Below are positions 47,055 to 58,814 of a stretch of DNA of 64,000 nt, in pieces. Origin of the DNA: Fragilaria crotonensis (lineage: Eukaryota > Bacillariophyta > Fragilariophyceae > Fragilariales > Fragilariaceae); the NCBI GenBank assembly GCA_022925895.1, contig JAKSYS010000016.1:1-64000 (forward strand). Reading direction: 5' to 3'. Numbering within the stretch: position 1 is the stretch's first letter; every line of letters starts with the position of its first letter. The position numbers and the translations under genes were made by a program. Under the pieces are notes generated by a model, which did no database searches, was not told the origin of the DNA, and was given only the letters and a program-made list of their open reading frames with translations.

Positions 47055-49841
47055 TTAAGTTGAATTCTGTGATGGATAGTGATAGAGAGTGGTAAACTGG
47101 GCGGGCCACTCGTCATACGGTTTTGTTACCAAAACTTTTGAATCATCATCCTTAATGGAAACCACAAAACAAGGGGAATCAATTGCGTTGGGTGATATGG
47201 TCAGGTAGGTGCTTGACCAACTCCATTCTGTAAATAAAACGGAATCAATGTGCGACCGTTTCATTGCTGCCTGAACAACCAAAGCAAATCGCTCCGGGTT
47301 GTTTGGATCGTCATCCAATACAACAACGGCAGCTAATCGACAAGGACAAATACTATCATCATTGAACTGGACATTCATCCAATCGTAGACAGCTCCGCCA
47401 GATTGGTAGGCAGGATGACATCGAAAAGTATAAATGTGCCGCACATATTCAGTTGCAATGCGGACATGAAGACCAAAATGTTCAGTCAGAAACTCGAGCA
47501 ATGCTGTTGGCAATCGCATCCGTTGAAGGTCAGTACAGCTATGCCATACCACTCGAGGCACTCCAAAGACGCACGTCACGGTTGCAAACGTGGCGTGGCC
47601 AGACGTTTGCAAAATGGCAGATTCGGTTGTGTCGTCATCATCATCGCTGTTTACGTCGGAAACGCTTGAGTTATCGAAAACTTCATTGTCACCCCAGATA
47701 CGTGTGTGAACCAAATTAATGATATGGGAGTCTGCAAGTCGTTGTGCAGATTGCAGTTCATACAAAATTCCTGCATGTCGTTTTTGTGCCCGACGCCCAG
47801 GTCGTTTGGCTGCATAAATCAATAGCGATTCTGGTCGTTCGGCATTAAAGTTTCGTGGTGCCCCAAATCGTTCGATGTCATCAACAATGTGCAACAATTC
47901 ATGAAACTTTGGAAATTTCCAACAATTTTCCTTCATTGCAGGGATATTGTTTTACACAATTTTAATAACGCTTCGATCGACGAACGTGCCGATTGAATTG
48001 CGGTCGTGCTGTTGGAGCTGTCCCAAAATGTGTCCTGCATAAGCCAGGCATCAAAACAGAGAAGTGCTTCGAACACTTCAACAATGTTTTTCACAGTGGC
48101 AATGCTTCGGCGCTCAAACGTGTGGTCCAAAATATCCCAGCCTTCATCATATTGAGACAAAATAACAAATAGAAAACCAATCCGAGGCGTTCGCGCGCTG
48201 TTACCTTTGTTAGATTGGTCACCCACGGCTAAAATCGGTAGCCGGATATTTTCTGCGATACGTTTGCCGGTGGCGGAGATGAAATTGAATTGCAAGATTG
48301 TCCAAAGCTGCTTTGCGAGATACCGGAACATTTTCTAACACCAAAAAGGTAACGTGCTCAATTAAACCTTTGCGAAATGCATGCATGGTTTCCACAGGAG
48401 TTGCACCAAAGATACCTCGTACATGATCAGCAAGCACTTCGTCTTGAAAGGCATTGTGCACTGCATGTTGCGACCACCGTACACGAATTGCCTTGTCGTC
48501 ACTGGAGGCAATCATTGCCATTGGTGCGGCATACAAGTACCGACACGTAAAATAAGGAGAATCTAAATCTTCATAACTGACATTGCATGATCGACAGTGG
48601 CGTTGCACCTGCGGCGTGTGGGGGCCATAACGACCACATAGAGCATCCCCTTCTTGCATGTCTTGTATCACAAAAAGAATGCACGTAACAATATCAACAT
48701 GAATAGATCCGGTTGGTCCTAATGGTAAATGGACATTGCGTAGGCGCGAAGACGACGTCCGAAATGAGGATAGCACAACCTGTAACTGCGCATGATAGTT
48801 GCGAATGTTGTCACCAAGTTTGAATGTCTGATTTTGCGCAGAAGAAGTTTTTGGTTTTGGCAAGAATCCATGAAATCCCCATGCGGGGATGGTGCGTCGA
48901 AATGGCTCAGCAAATATGGCAGGAGTAAACATATACGGTTTGAGTGAAAATCGGTCATTCCCGGTGACAGATGTACGATCAATCCATTGTATGATTGGGA
49001 CAAAGAGTTGACGTTGAGGATTGGTAACAAGGCGTTGATACGCATCTTGATACACCTGACCGGACAAAGCTTCGCCTCGAACACCATTGGGACTGGTGTA
49101 CGGTCGCAATGGGTCCTGCACATCAATAAGGAGATTTTCCTGGGTCATAATGGTTCGATTTTGTAACAATTGTAACAGTTGAGGAACAAAATCAAATGTT
49201 ATGACATCACACGGAGGACCGTGTGGCACGTCAACCCTGCGTACAGATGGCAACAGCTGCGTGGCATTATTCATCATAGCATAAAGTCGATCAACATTCC
49301 TGCGATGTGTTTTGCCTCCTTCTGGTTGAAAGGAAAAGCCGTCGGCGATGGCCGCACGTGCCCATGTTAGAATTGCTTCGAAAGCATAGTCCGGTGCATT
49401 CATATCATTCAGAAGTTTAAGTAGTGCCACAGTCCACTTTTGGTTTGTTGAGAATGGAAAAGAGACAGGCGGAGGCGGCACTGCACAAGATTGGTGTGGC
49501 ACATTTGGTGGACACGGAACATGGTGAAAATTGCCGTCTTCAATTGGAAAAGCAGTTGATCCTGATGAAGAGAAATTGTCGTTTACAAAATCACAACGTA
49601 GCGGCACAGCGCGTTGAGAGCTTGCGTAGACGGCGTTAGCGTCTTCCGCCGCACGGTTTGTTGGGCAGGGCACCATAACGCAACTAGTGTCTAACGCGGA
49701 ACCTTTACCTGCAGACATACGGGCACGAAAGAAATGCCAACACGAAGTGGATTTTTGTAAATGCATTCCAAACGATTTCTCGCTTACAAACCGCCGACGG
49801 CGTCCGCTGCAGTGAGGATTGAGACAGACAAAAGATGACAT
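47055..49841 (-). CDS. CACTA/Plavaka-like transposase with N-terminal zinc finger, frame-broken
   Basis: It starts at the ATG at 49841 (the frame extends further upstream, but MSSFVCLNPHC opens the conserved part). Residues Cys6, Cys11, His27 and Cys34 form a CX4CX15HX6C finger. Further on are FVPIIQWIDRTSVTGNDRFS, DALCGRYGPHTPQVQRHC, RGIFGATPVETMHAFRKG, then FELLHIVDDIERFG-type text near 47900 with ERPESLLIYAAKRPGRRAQK. These blocks match a large diatom transposase family that I know as Plavaka/EnSpm-like. Frame changes of one base occur near 48235 and 48195 and around 47940, with no good splice sites. With these the protein would be about 920 residues. It reads towards the cargo region, and the two 3' ends nearly meet at 46941/47055. 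Confidence 0.72.
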
Positions 49842-50316
49842 GACAAAAGAAACAAAACAATATCTCAGCAGCAATCGTGCAACCAGAAACGGATGCAAAG
49901 TGGCAATTAGTAACAAGGCGAAATACTGGTTGTGGTGGCTGCTCTATCAGGCAAAGGCAATCAGTGTGATAGAGTGCCATTATAAACCTGATCAGAGATT
50001 CAGATTCCTGAACTCACACTCGTAGTAACCGAGAACAAAAGCACAGATTTCATTAACAAAAATCACGGAATAATGAAATTGTTGCAGAAAATGAACTAAA
50101 CGCGTAAAACTTGGTATCATTACGTACGTATGAGAATGATTAACTTCATACCCCGGCATATGTATTGCGTATGTAAGAAAACAATGAATAACGGCTTTTT
50201 AATTTACTCAGATTTACGCAAACACATCACCGAATAACGAACGGAATACATACATATGTAGTTTAATTCATTTAAATGAAAAAAAACTTAAGTTAATAAT
50301 GTTGAACCTCATCCTT

Positions 50317-50329
50317 GTGCCCTTAGATG
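50317..50329 (-). repeat. Right terminal inverted repeat of the 12.2-kb transposon
   Basis: GTGCCCTTAGATG, the exact inverse of 38107-38119, followed by the duplicated CA. Confidence 0.9.
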
Positions 50330-50561
50330 CAGTTTGTTCGATCTGTCTAGAAATACTGGAAAATGTATTTTGAATTCCAGATTCCAATGCTCAGCAATGT
50401 TTATCTTACAATGCAGCGACATTTCACAGGTAGGCCGATACTACTGAAACAACCACACTATCAGTACAACAATAAACTCCGCCAGTAGCCCAGATTAAAC
50501 TGAAGACTGAAAACATCCCCGCAAAATCAACGCGGCCTTGGGCCGCACATATCCAGTCTGG
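50330..50561. repeat. 489-bp tandem repeat, unit 2, right part
   Basis: It continues the unit begun at 37852 and matches 37610-37851. It ends with the hairpin GCGGCCTTGGGCCGC, eleven bases and CTGG, followed by T, as in unit 1. Confidence 0.92.
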
Positions 50562-51890
50562 TTGTATAAATTTAAAAAAATTCAACTAATTATAGGGCAT
50601 TGTATCCAGCCTTGTGTCATGGCAGTTTGTGTTGTCAACAACTAATACAACTATGCATGTTGAGAAATATTCAATAATAACAAGTCGCTCAATTTAACCT
50701 GCTACCACTATGCCTAAGATGAAGGCATTTGACTACTAACATAGATAGGCACTACACTGGTGGGATCTTCAGTCATTTTCCATTGGGTGACATCGTCATG
50801 ACAACCAAATTAAAGAATTTTCTCTGATAACAAGTCAATAACTTTTCCAAAACAAGATAGGCACATGAATCGCCACCAATTTTGGTGACTCCTACTAGGG
50901 AATGTTGGTTGTGATTGGAAATGTCTTGATGTGACTACTGCTGAACTTTTGTCTCGTACTGCATTGAATGAGGATGTCAGTACTAGATCTCTGTTAGCTA
51001 ATTGCTGGCGCATTTCGCGTTTTGCGGCCTCTGCTTGGGTGATCTTGAAGTGCCCGTGTGTCTCTTGATTCTGCTGTCTCTAAAGCTGTACCATTGTTCC
51101 AAACATATGAGTTGGATTAAATTTGCCTGCCATGCTGGTGCTGAGCTATATTGATCGAGCGAGGTCATTGTGTCAGCACCTCATTGAGGCAACAAGTAGC
51201 ATTGCTGGTGTTGACTCCATCCCATGCTAAATCTCCTCCAAAATAATGGGGCCCATCCAATCCTGTTTTGTTGTATGATTATGTGTTGCACTGTGGGGTG
51301 ATTGTTCTCACCACATATTGGTTCAGGAGCAGAACCAGCACTGGTATAACCCGCTTATCCAACAATAGGGCAGCACAAGAAAGCAGCGGGAAGGTGTTTG
51401 ACTGAAGAAAGAAATTCCAAGTTAAGTCCAATCAAGAACTGATTGTGCTATTCTACTATGCAATTGCTAAGCTCAGCACAACATAAAGTAGTAGTACTAG
51501 TAATGCTGTGGCTGGAAGTGATCCTTGTGCATTCTTGAGTGGCTGCGCCCCCCCCCAAATCACACCATTGATTTCCGCCATCACATTTGTTTGCTTGATA
51601 AGGAGCTTGACCACATGAGTATGGGCCACTAAAGTCTGGTGAATTATTATAGAATGAGCTTCCCAGTTGATCACTTTAAGGGTAGACAGATTCCATGCAT
51701 TCTTTTGTCAAAGGTTTTGGCAAATGCCCCATGAACAGTAGTTTGTTTATCCACCAGTGATGGGCCAATTGGGGAGGAATAAATGGACTCAAGGAGGCAT
51801 GAGAACAATCTGACAGAATGCTCTCAGTATGTTACTGTCTTACTGTAGTACTGTATGTCATTACGTTGAACGTGAAGACATCAGTACTGT
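50562..51890. other. Spacer without a supportable gene
   Basis: AT-rich DNA with short frames only. No domain, terminal repeat or RNA gene was recognised. Confidence 0.35.
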
Positions 51891-51897
51891 GGCGTGG

Positions 51898-51929
51898 GCG
51901 CTGACGTCAAATTGGTGAAACCTAATCGG
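51898..51929 (-). promoter_or_regulatory. Second copy of the 32-bp CRE-containing repeat
   Basis: Exact inverse of 35855-35886, containing TGACGTCA. It lies about 135 bp upstream of the broken gene at 52064. Confidence 0.4.
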
Positions 51930-52063
51930 TCCCATCAGCCATCAGTGAACGCAGTGCGCAGACCTCCAAGAACTTGTTATTTATAAGAAAACAAGAGTAC
52001 TACTTCATGATGAGCTCAGATGCAGCTTCATTTCGCCCCGTCTCATGATGACTCGACGAAACC

Positions 52064-52430
52064 ATGTCGCCCTTGAACATTGCACTTCAAGATGCCTCCC
52101 ACCTCCCATACTCTTCTGTGGAGACTGTTCAGAGGCTGCTGAAAAAACACAAGATCGAGACACGTCGAGTTTAGAAATGCCAGTGAATGCAGCTACAATT
52201 GAAAACGTACAATGTCATGGTGTTGATTCTGAATCAAATTCCAATGAGGAGCTGCCATCACCGTCGCAGCAACAAGAACCCCGCAACAACAACATTGTGA
52301 TGGTACTAATCAAATCAAATGGCTGCCAAGGATTCTGAGGAGGACCCCATCATGGTAGACTTTCTGGAAGCTCAAAATCGATCTCCTCCTTCATTGAATT
52401 TTGATGATTGCGCACGTCTGATTACAAGCC
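52064..52430 (+). pseudogene. Broken duplicate of the gene at 62855-63247
   Basis: It begins MSPLNIALQDASHLPYSSVE, parallel to MSTLNIALQDASQILLEAVE at 62855, but stops after about 36 codons. The rest of the match lies in another frame: EEDPIMVDFLEAQNRSPPSL, then NFDDCARLI near 52400. Similarity starts upstream of the ATG (CTTCATTTCGCCCC / CTTCATTCCGCCCC), so the promoter was copied too. Confidence 0.6.
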
Positions 52431-52454
52431 GACATTCCAAACTCCTAAAAGGCC

Positions 52455-52660
52455 AATCCTTATCGTGACGAAAATCTCGACGGAAACGAAAACGAAAATG
52501 AATTTCGTTTCCGTTTTCGTCATTTGTGGACCCTTATCGTACGAAAATCTCTGACAGAAATGAAAAAAATTCTCGTCGGACGCTTGGAATCTTGCTCTTC
52601 CGACGGAAATCGAAAACATTTCCGTCGGCAATTTCGCACCAGCGAGAATTTAAATGAATA
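52455..52660. repeat. Palindromic CGAAAAC/GTTTTCG-rich repeat
   Basis: CTTATCGT(G)ACGAAAATCTC occurs twice (near 52459 and 52532). Between them, inverted stretches of GGAAACGAAAACGAAAATG and TTTCGTTTCCGTTTTCGTC can fold back. It may be a small degraded MITE next to the insertion site of copia element C. Confidence 0.5.
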
Positions 52661-52750
52661 GCCGAAACTCTACATTCTGTACTTTGACTAGTTCGATTAG
52701 TATTCAGTGCGCTCCAATTTTGTCATTTCCTGTCAAGAAAAGAATCGGAC

Positions 52751-52992
52751 TGCTAATTCCCAGCAGCCTGGAAACCAATGTCCACAACCGCGTCAGAGCG
52801 TCGGTCATTATGCCAGACGCCAATGACCTTCACCAAGGCCACTCAATGGCTCCACTCCCAAGTCCAGCTACAACATTACCATAATTTATGTAGCTCACCT
52901 TTATGTCGACATCATCGTGATCAACAGAGCTACATAAATCTTCTCCCCCCTCGTGCCGCCTTCGCCTCCGCTGCGAATCCCCCGGCACCCCA
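52751..52992 (+). repeat. Left LTR of copia element C
   Basis: 242 bp, TG...CA ends, with no difference from 58045-58286 that I can see. It contains an inverted ATTTATGTAGCTC / GAGCTACATAAAT pair. Confidence 0.93.
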
Positions 52993-53087
52993 CTACACAC
53001 TACTGCCTCCGTCGCTGTGTCGTGTGTTCCTTCCGCTCAACTGTGCCAGCCTGCACCGCCTTGAGCGCCTAATTTACCTCTCGCACA

Positions 53088-54200
53088 ATGAGCACTCCCG
53101 CGTCCACGACGCTTCCCTTCCCGCATCCTGTCCTAACGTCTATCCCCTCGGAACCAACGAACAAGACTTTGCAACTCCTCCAACAGGAGCTCTATGCCAA
53201 TGCCCGTGCGATCCATTCCACACGAGGCGGCGGCGAAAACGGCCATTTGGCCCTCGTGATGCCGCCAGACCTTTATCTCACACGCACAGGTATGGCCTTC
53301 ACGACGCCGATACATCCTGGCGATCAACCTATCCACTTCCCCGGTGCCACTTCCGCCCAGATTACGGAGACCAATCGTCAGTATGCCGCTTCCCTCGACG
53401 AGCATAGACGCTACACCACCGTGGCCCAGGAATTGAAAAAACAACTGCTCCTGGCTGTCGACAAAACATATCTCTACATTCTCGCGGACGCCGACTTCGG
53501 TTTCGCCGACGTCTCCTGTGCCACAATGCTCCACCACCTTCGCTCCACCTACGGCCGCATCACACCCGAGGAACTCGAACGTAATCGTGCGCTCCTCTCC
53601 GCCGACTGGAATCCCGACGAACCGATGGAGGGTTTCTGGTTCATGATCAAGGAGGTGCAACGTTACGCTGTCGCTGGTGCCGAACCCATCACTGACGCCG
53701 CCGTCATTCGCCTCACCCTCCCTGTTTTCGAAAAAACTGGAGTATTTATCACTGCGGTAGAGAAATGGCGCGACCTTGATGAAACCGAGTGGACCATGCC
53801 GCGCTACCAATCGCACTTCCAAAAGGCGAACAAAGAGCGCCTCCGCAAGTTGACTGCGTTGACAGCGGGATATCATGGTGCCCACGCCGCCATTACCACA
53901 CCTCCCGGCCCTGCACCGCCGCTCGCCGCCGCTGCCGCTGCTGCTCTCCCTTCCTTAACCACTCCTCCACCTGGCCCTACTACGACGACGATCGCCGACG
54001 GTCAGCCTTTCTTCTATTGTTGGACACATGGTTTGGGTACCAACCGTACGCACACCAGTGCCACTTGCAACCGTCCCGGTCCTGGCCACCAAACAACGGC
54101 AACCACTCGCCACATGATGGGTGGCAATAACACCATCCTACGCGGCGGTCGCACCCCTCGCGGCAGCGGTCCCGCTTCCGCACCGCCACCTACATCCTCC
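53088..54200 (+). CDS. gag: Element C: Gag
   Basis: A Gag-like protein of about 370 residues starting MSTPASTTLPFPHPVLTSIP. The helical middle (YNGRITPEELERN-like text, LRSTYGRITPEELERNRALL) is typical of copia Gag, followed by a Pro/Ala/Thr-rich tail with a His/Cys-containing segment (FYCWTHGLGTNRTHTSATC). RNA binding and particle formation are inferred from position in the element. Confidence 0.75.
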
Positions 54201-54349
54201 GCCTGACCCGGTGGGAAGCCTACACATCCCGCCACAGCCCAGTCTTCTAGTGTAAGCCGTAACGACGTTATAGTTATTCCCGTTGCCAGCCCACCAGAAC
54301 CCACTGCTCTTGCACCCGTAGGTCCTCCCACCATCGCTCTGCCTCCGTC

Positions 54350-57300
54350 CGTCCCCGCCATTGCCGACACCGGTAGTACGGCACACTTCTGCACTATCGA
54401 TGCACCCGTCATAAACCGACGCCCAACATCGTGTCCGATCTCCATCCACACACCTGGAGGCACCATTTTGACTTCAACGCATGAAGCCGAATTGGACTTG
54501 CCATTCCTTCCACTGGCGGCTCGTCATGTCCATATTGTACCATCACTTGCCACCGCCTCCCTCCTTTCCATTGGTCAATTGTGCGACGCTGGTTGCGTTG
54601 CCGAATTTACAGCCACCACATTGACAGTCACCTTTCAACACACCATTGTACTTACTGGCACCCGTACCCTTGCCACACGCCTGTGGCATGTGCAGTTACC
54701 CGCTGCAAGCCCATCCCGCGTCGATCATTCCGCATTCTCCGCCATCGGCTCTGCCACACCTGCCCAACTCGTAGCATTTGCCCATGCAGCACTCTTCTCG
54801 CCGGCCCTCTCTACGCTTGACCAGGCTCTCGCAAAAGGATACCTCACTAACTTTCCTGGCCTCACCCGTGAACTCCTCCGCAAACATCCACCTCATTCTC
54901 CTGCCATGATCAAAGGCCATCTTGATCAGAGTCGCCAACACCAACGCTCCACCAAGCTAACTCAAGGATCGTCCGGCGCCCCCATCCTGGAACTCGAACA
55001 CGACAACGAGGCCTTTCCTGCACCAGACGACGCCCTCCCTCCTGGCGCACGTTCTCACTTTTGCTACGCCGCAGTCATGGAACCTACCGGCCAAGTCTAC
55101 TCAGATCAAACTGGGCGTTTTATCACGCCATCAAGCACTGGGAATAACTACCTTATCATTGTCTATGACTATGACAGCAATTGCATTCTCGCAGAGCCAA
55201 TTCGGGATCGCAGTGCCAACGCAATTCTACAAGGCTATAAAACCTTGCATACCCAGTTATGTAATGCAGGTCTCCGCCCTGCTCTCCAACGCCTAGACAA
55301 CGAATGCTCCGCACCGCTCAAAAGTTTCCTTCACGACGAGGGAATTGACTTTCAGCTTGCACCACCCGGTGTCCATCGCCGCAATGCCGCCGAACGTGCT
55401 ATCCGCACCTTCAAAAATCATTTCATAGGGGGCCTTTGCAGTGTCGACAAACACTTCCCCCTCCACCTCTGGGATCGTCTCCTCCCCCAGGCTCTTGTCA
55501 CACTCAACCTGCTTCGGAGCTCCCGCATCAATCCAAAGCTGTCCGCTTGGTCACAGCTCCACGGGCAATTCGATTTCAATCGCACTCCCATTGCTCCCCC
55601 CGGCATACGCGTACTCGTTCATGACAAGCCTGCTACCCGCGGCACCTGGGCACCCCACGCACTGGACGGCTGGTATGTGGGTCCTGCCTCGACTCCTACC
55701 GCTGCTACTCTGTCTGGATGTTCGACTCCGCGCAACTCGAATCTCCGACACCCTCGTCTGGTTTCCGACACAGATCCCGATGCCCATTGCATCCTCCACC
55801 GATCTGGTCCTTGCGGGCATTGCCGACATTCACCATGCACTCTCCAATCCATCCCCCGGCTCCGCACTTGCGCCCACTACTGCTAGTCAAGTCGCTTCCC
55901 TTAAGCTCCTCACCAATCTCCTCAGCAACATTTGCGCTCCCACGGCTACACCACCGCTGCCAAGTCCACTGCCGGCACCTTCCCCAGCCGCGCATCCAAC
56001 ATCACCGCTCCTCGTGCACGTCGACGACGCTACCGAGCCCGCACCCGTACCCCTCACGCCACCTCCACTGCCTCCGACCGCAGTCCTTGCCGCACCTCTG
56101 AGGGTGGAGCTGCCACCATCCCCCCCCTTGTCGAGCGCGCCCATCACATACGCTACCGCCACACGCCGGTCACGACGTCGCCGCAAACCACCCGCCCATC
56201 TGGCCGCCACAGCAGTCACCGCCCACTCTGCCCATCCCGCCCACTACGCGCTGCACGGCAATGCATTCAATCCTGATACCGGCCAACTTGCCGAATATCC
56301 GGAACTCAGTCGCAGCAGCGAAGGGCCCGAATGGATCGCATCCATGACCGACGAATTCGGACGCCTCTGCCAAGGCCACGCAACCATGCCCACCGGCACA
56401 AACACCATGTACTTCATTGCCGTACGCGATATCCCTAAACATAAAAAGCCAACGTACATTCGCGTCGTCGCAGCCCTACGGCCCGAAAAAAGCAACCCCC
56501 GTCGCGTTCGCATCACTGTCGGTGGCGACCGTATCGAATACGATGGCAACGTCAGCACCAAGACAGCCGACCTCACTACCGTCAAAACCATGCTCAACAG
56601 TGTCATCTCTACCGTGAATGGCCGCTTCATGACGGGCGATCTGAAAGACTTTTATCTCGGCACACCCATGACCGAATATGAGTATATGCGCATCCCCATC
56701 TCCATGATCCCTCCCGCAATCATGGAACACTACCAGCTCACGCCACTCATTCACAACGGCCATGTCTATGTCGAGATCCGAAAAGGCATGTACGGATTAC
56801 CGCAAGCTGGCATACTGGCAAACGACCGCCTTGCCGAATTCCTGAAACCCCACGGCTATAGTCCTGTCCCCCTCACCCCCGGCCTCTGGCGCCACGCCTC
56901 CCGTCCGATCGCCTTCACACTCGTCGTCGACGACTTCGGGGTCAAATACACACGCCGCGAAGACGCCGAGCACCTGATGAACTCCCTCCGCTTACAATAC
57001 GCCGTCTCGGAGGATTGGACCGGCGCGCGATACTGCGGCCTCACGCTCAACTGGGACTATACCCGAGGCACCGTCGATATATCCATTCCCGGCTACGTTG
57101 CACGGGCACTTAAACGCTTCGAACACACAACACCCACTGTTGCCCAACATTCCCCCCATGCGTATATCAAGCCCACCTTTGGTGCCAAGCAACAGCTCAC
57201 ACCACTGCCGGATGCATCACCTGCCCTTGACCTCGCTGACACCAAACGCGTCCAAGAAGTGCTCGGCACGTTCCTCTATTATGCTCGTGCCGTTGACTCC

Positions 57301-57990
57301 ACCATGCTAACTGCCATCGGCACACTCGCGACACAACAGGCCCACGGTACAAAATCAACCATGCACGCCCTCACGCAATTCCTTAATTATGCGGCAAGCA
57401 ATCCCGAGGCCACTGTCCGCTACGTGCGCAGCGACATGGTACTCCACGTTGAAAGTGACGCCTCCTACCTCTCTGCTCCCAAGTCACGGTCCCGCGCCGC
57501 TGGCTACCATTACCTAAGCAGTCGCCCTCCCGATCCAACCAAACCGCCTCCCGCCAACGCCACTCCTCCCCCTGGAAATGGCGCCATTAATGTCCTTTGC
57601 CAAATCCTGAAGGAAGTCGTGTCCAGTGCCGCCGAAGCCGAGCTCGCCGCTTTATTTCACAACGGGAAAGAGGCCTGTCCCCGCGTACCTGCCTTGAGGA
57701 ACTTGGACATCCCCAGCCCCCCACTCCTATCGTCACTGACAATAACACGGCCGCCGGTATCGCCAACGACACCATGAAACAACGCCGCTCTAAGGCCATC
57801 GACATGCGTTTTTACTGGGTCCGTGACCGCGTTCGCCAAGGTCAATTCATTGTTTACTGGCGTCGCGGTGCACTCAACAAGGCCGACTATTTCACGAAAC
57901 ATCATCCTGCCTCTCATCACCAAGAAATTCGATCCAGCTATTTGCATGCCGTCACGAATCCGTCACGCAATTACTTTGAATGTCTTCAAG
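54350..57990 (+). CDS. pol: Element C: protease, integrase, reverse transcriptase and RNase H region
   Basis: Protease site AIADTGSTAHFCTI near 54360; integrase with SSTGNNYLIIVYDYDSNCIL near 55130 and GVHRRNAAERAIRTFKNHF near 55370. Reverse transcriptase has GDLKDFYLGTPM near 56640, IRKGMYGLPQAGILANDRL near 56780 and the catalytic FTLVVDDFGVKYT near 56920. RNase H has VESDASYLSAPKSRSRAAGY near 57450, and a tail resembling KADYFTKHHPASHH near 57880. Copia order; part of a fossil with a few breaks, boundaries approximate. Confidence 0.82.
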
Positions 57991-58044
57991 ATACGCTCGT
58001 CACCCCTCGCGCTCCATCGCCTAACTCGGTTGCCGGTGAGGGTG

Positions 58045-58286
58045 TGCTAATTCCCAGCAGCCTGGAAACCAATGTCCACAACCGCGTCAGAGCGTCGGTC
58101 ATTATGCCAGACGCCAATGACCTTCACCAAGGCCACTCAATGGCTCCACTCCCAAGTCCAGCTACAACATTACCATAATTTATGTAGCTCACCTTTATGT
58201 CGACATCATCGTGATCAACAGAGCTACATAAATCTTCTCCCCCCTCGTGCCGCCTTCGCCTCCGCTGCGAATCCCCCGGCACCCCA
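58045..58286 (+). repeat. Right LTR of copia element C
   Basis: 242 bp, apparently identical to the left LTR. It is preceded by a purine-rich GGTGAGGG tract. The adjoining 58287-58460 is GC-rich like the element and may be a remnant of a related one. Confidence 0.93.
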
Positions 58287-58814
58287 CTCGTTTCGTTGTC
58301 GCCACTCTACCAGATGCCATCATTGCATGCACCTCCTTCCAATCCCCTTCGCAAGTCCTCGCACACGCCAATGGTCAGCGTGAAAGCTCCTGCATATGCA
58401 CCCCTGGTCTCCCATTGCCAAACCTGATACCCACTTGCCGACTACTCCTACAAGGTGCAGCACATTGAGAACAGATTCGACGACATTTCTTGTCTAATGT
58501 GAGAGTGCTGCTCTCCTCCTTGTGCATGTGATCGTTCCAGAAGCGCAAACAAATGGGGGATATTGAGGCAGCTCATGAAATGCCAATAGCATATGCGATG
58601 AACATGTAGCCCCTTGCAACAACGTTTGGGGCATCGCCCATCGGTCATCGTCGTTTCGTTCGCACTACCGTAGTCCTACACTAGTATACTATACTACTAG
58701 CTACGGTGTTACTTCGTTGTATTGTTCGATTGTAGAATTGCACTGGTTATGTGTACATTGTTTTCGTAAGATTCATGTACTAGTAGCGTACGAATGTATG
58801 TCATAATCACACTA

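Larger units (their letters stand above)
38107..50329. mobile_element. 12.2-kb CACTA/Plavaka-like DNA transposon with large cargo
   Basis: The ends are perfect 13-bp inverted repeats, CATCTAAGGGCAC and GTGCCCTTAGATG. The flanking CA (38105-38106 and 50330-50331) is a 2-bp target duplication, shown by comparison with the uninterrupted repeat unit at 37363-37851. Genes inside: a minus-strand unknown gene (38592-40050), a small plus-strand gene (40253-40810), a giant plus-strand GNAT-Ulp1-peptidase region (41797-46941), and a minus-strand transposase (47055-49841). Two- to three-base target duplications and this transposase type suggest the EnSpm/CACTA superfamily, Plavaka branch, although the tips do not read CACTA. 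Clean ends argue for fairly recent insertion, yet coding regions carry several single-base frame breaks. Confidence 0.85.
52751..58286 (+). mobile_element. Ty1/copia LTR retrotransposon C, GC-rich
   Basis: A 5.5-kb element with 242-bp LTRs (52751-52992 and 58045-58286) starting TGCTAATTCC and ending ACCCCA. I find no difference between them, so the insertion should be very young. No target duplication is seen: CGGAC precedes it and CTCGT follows. Parts in copia order: Gag (53.1-54.2 kb), protease (near 54.36 kb), integrase (55.1-55.7 kb), reverse transcriptase (56.3-57.2 kb) and RNase H (57.4-58.0 kb). It looks nearly whole, with about three small breaks. Its base composition is visibly richer in G and C than the surrounding DNA and than elements A and B. 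Confidence 0.92.

Noticed and set aside
38107-50329. Polinton or other virus-like identity for the 12.2-kb element
   Set aside because: Ends are 13 bp, the duplication is 2 bp, and neither a DNA polymerase nor capsid gene is seen; the transposase is CACTA/Plavaka-like.
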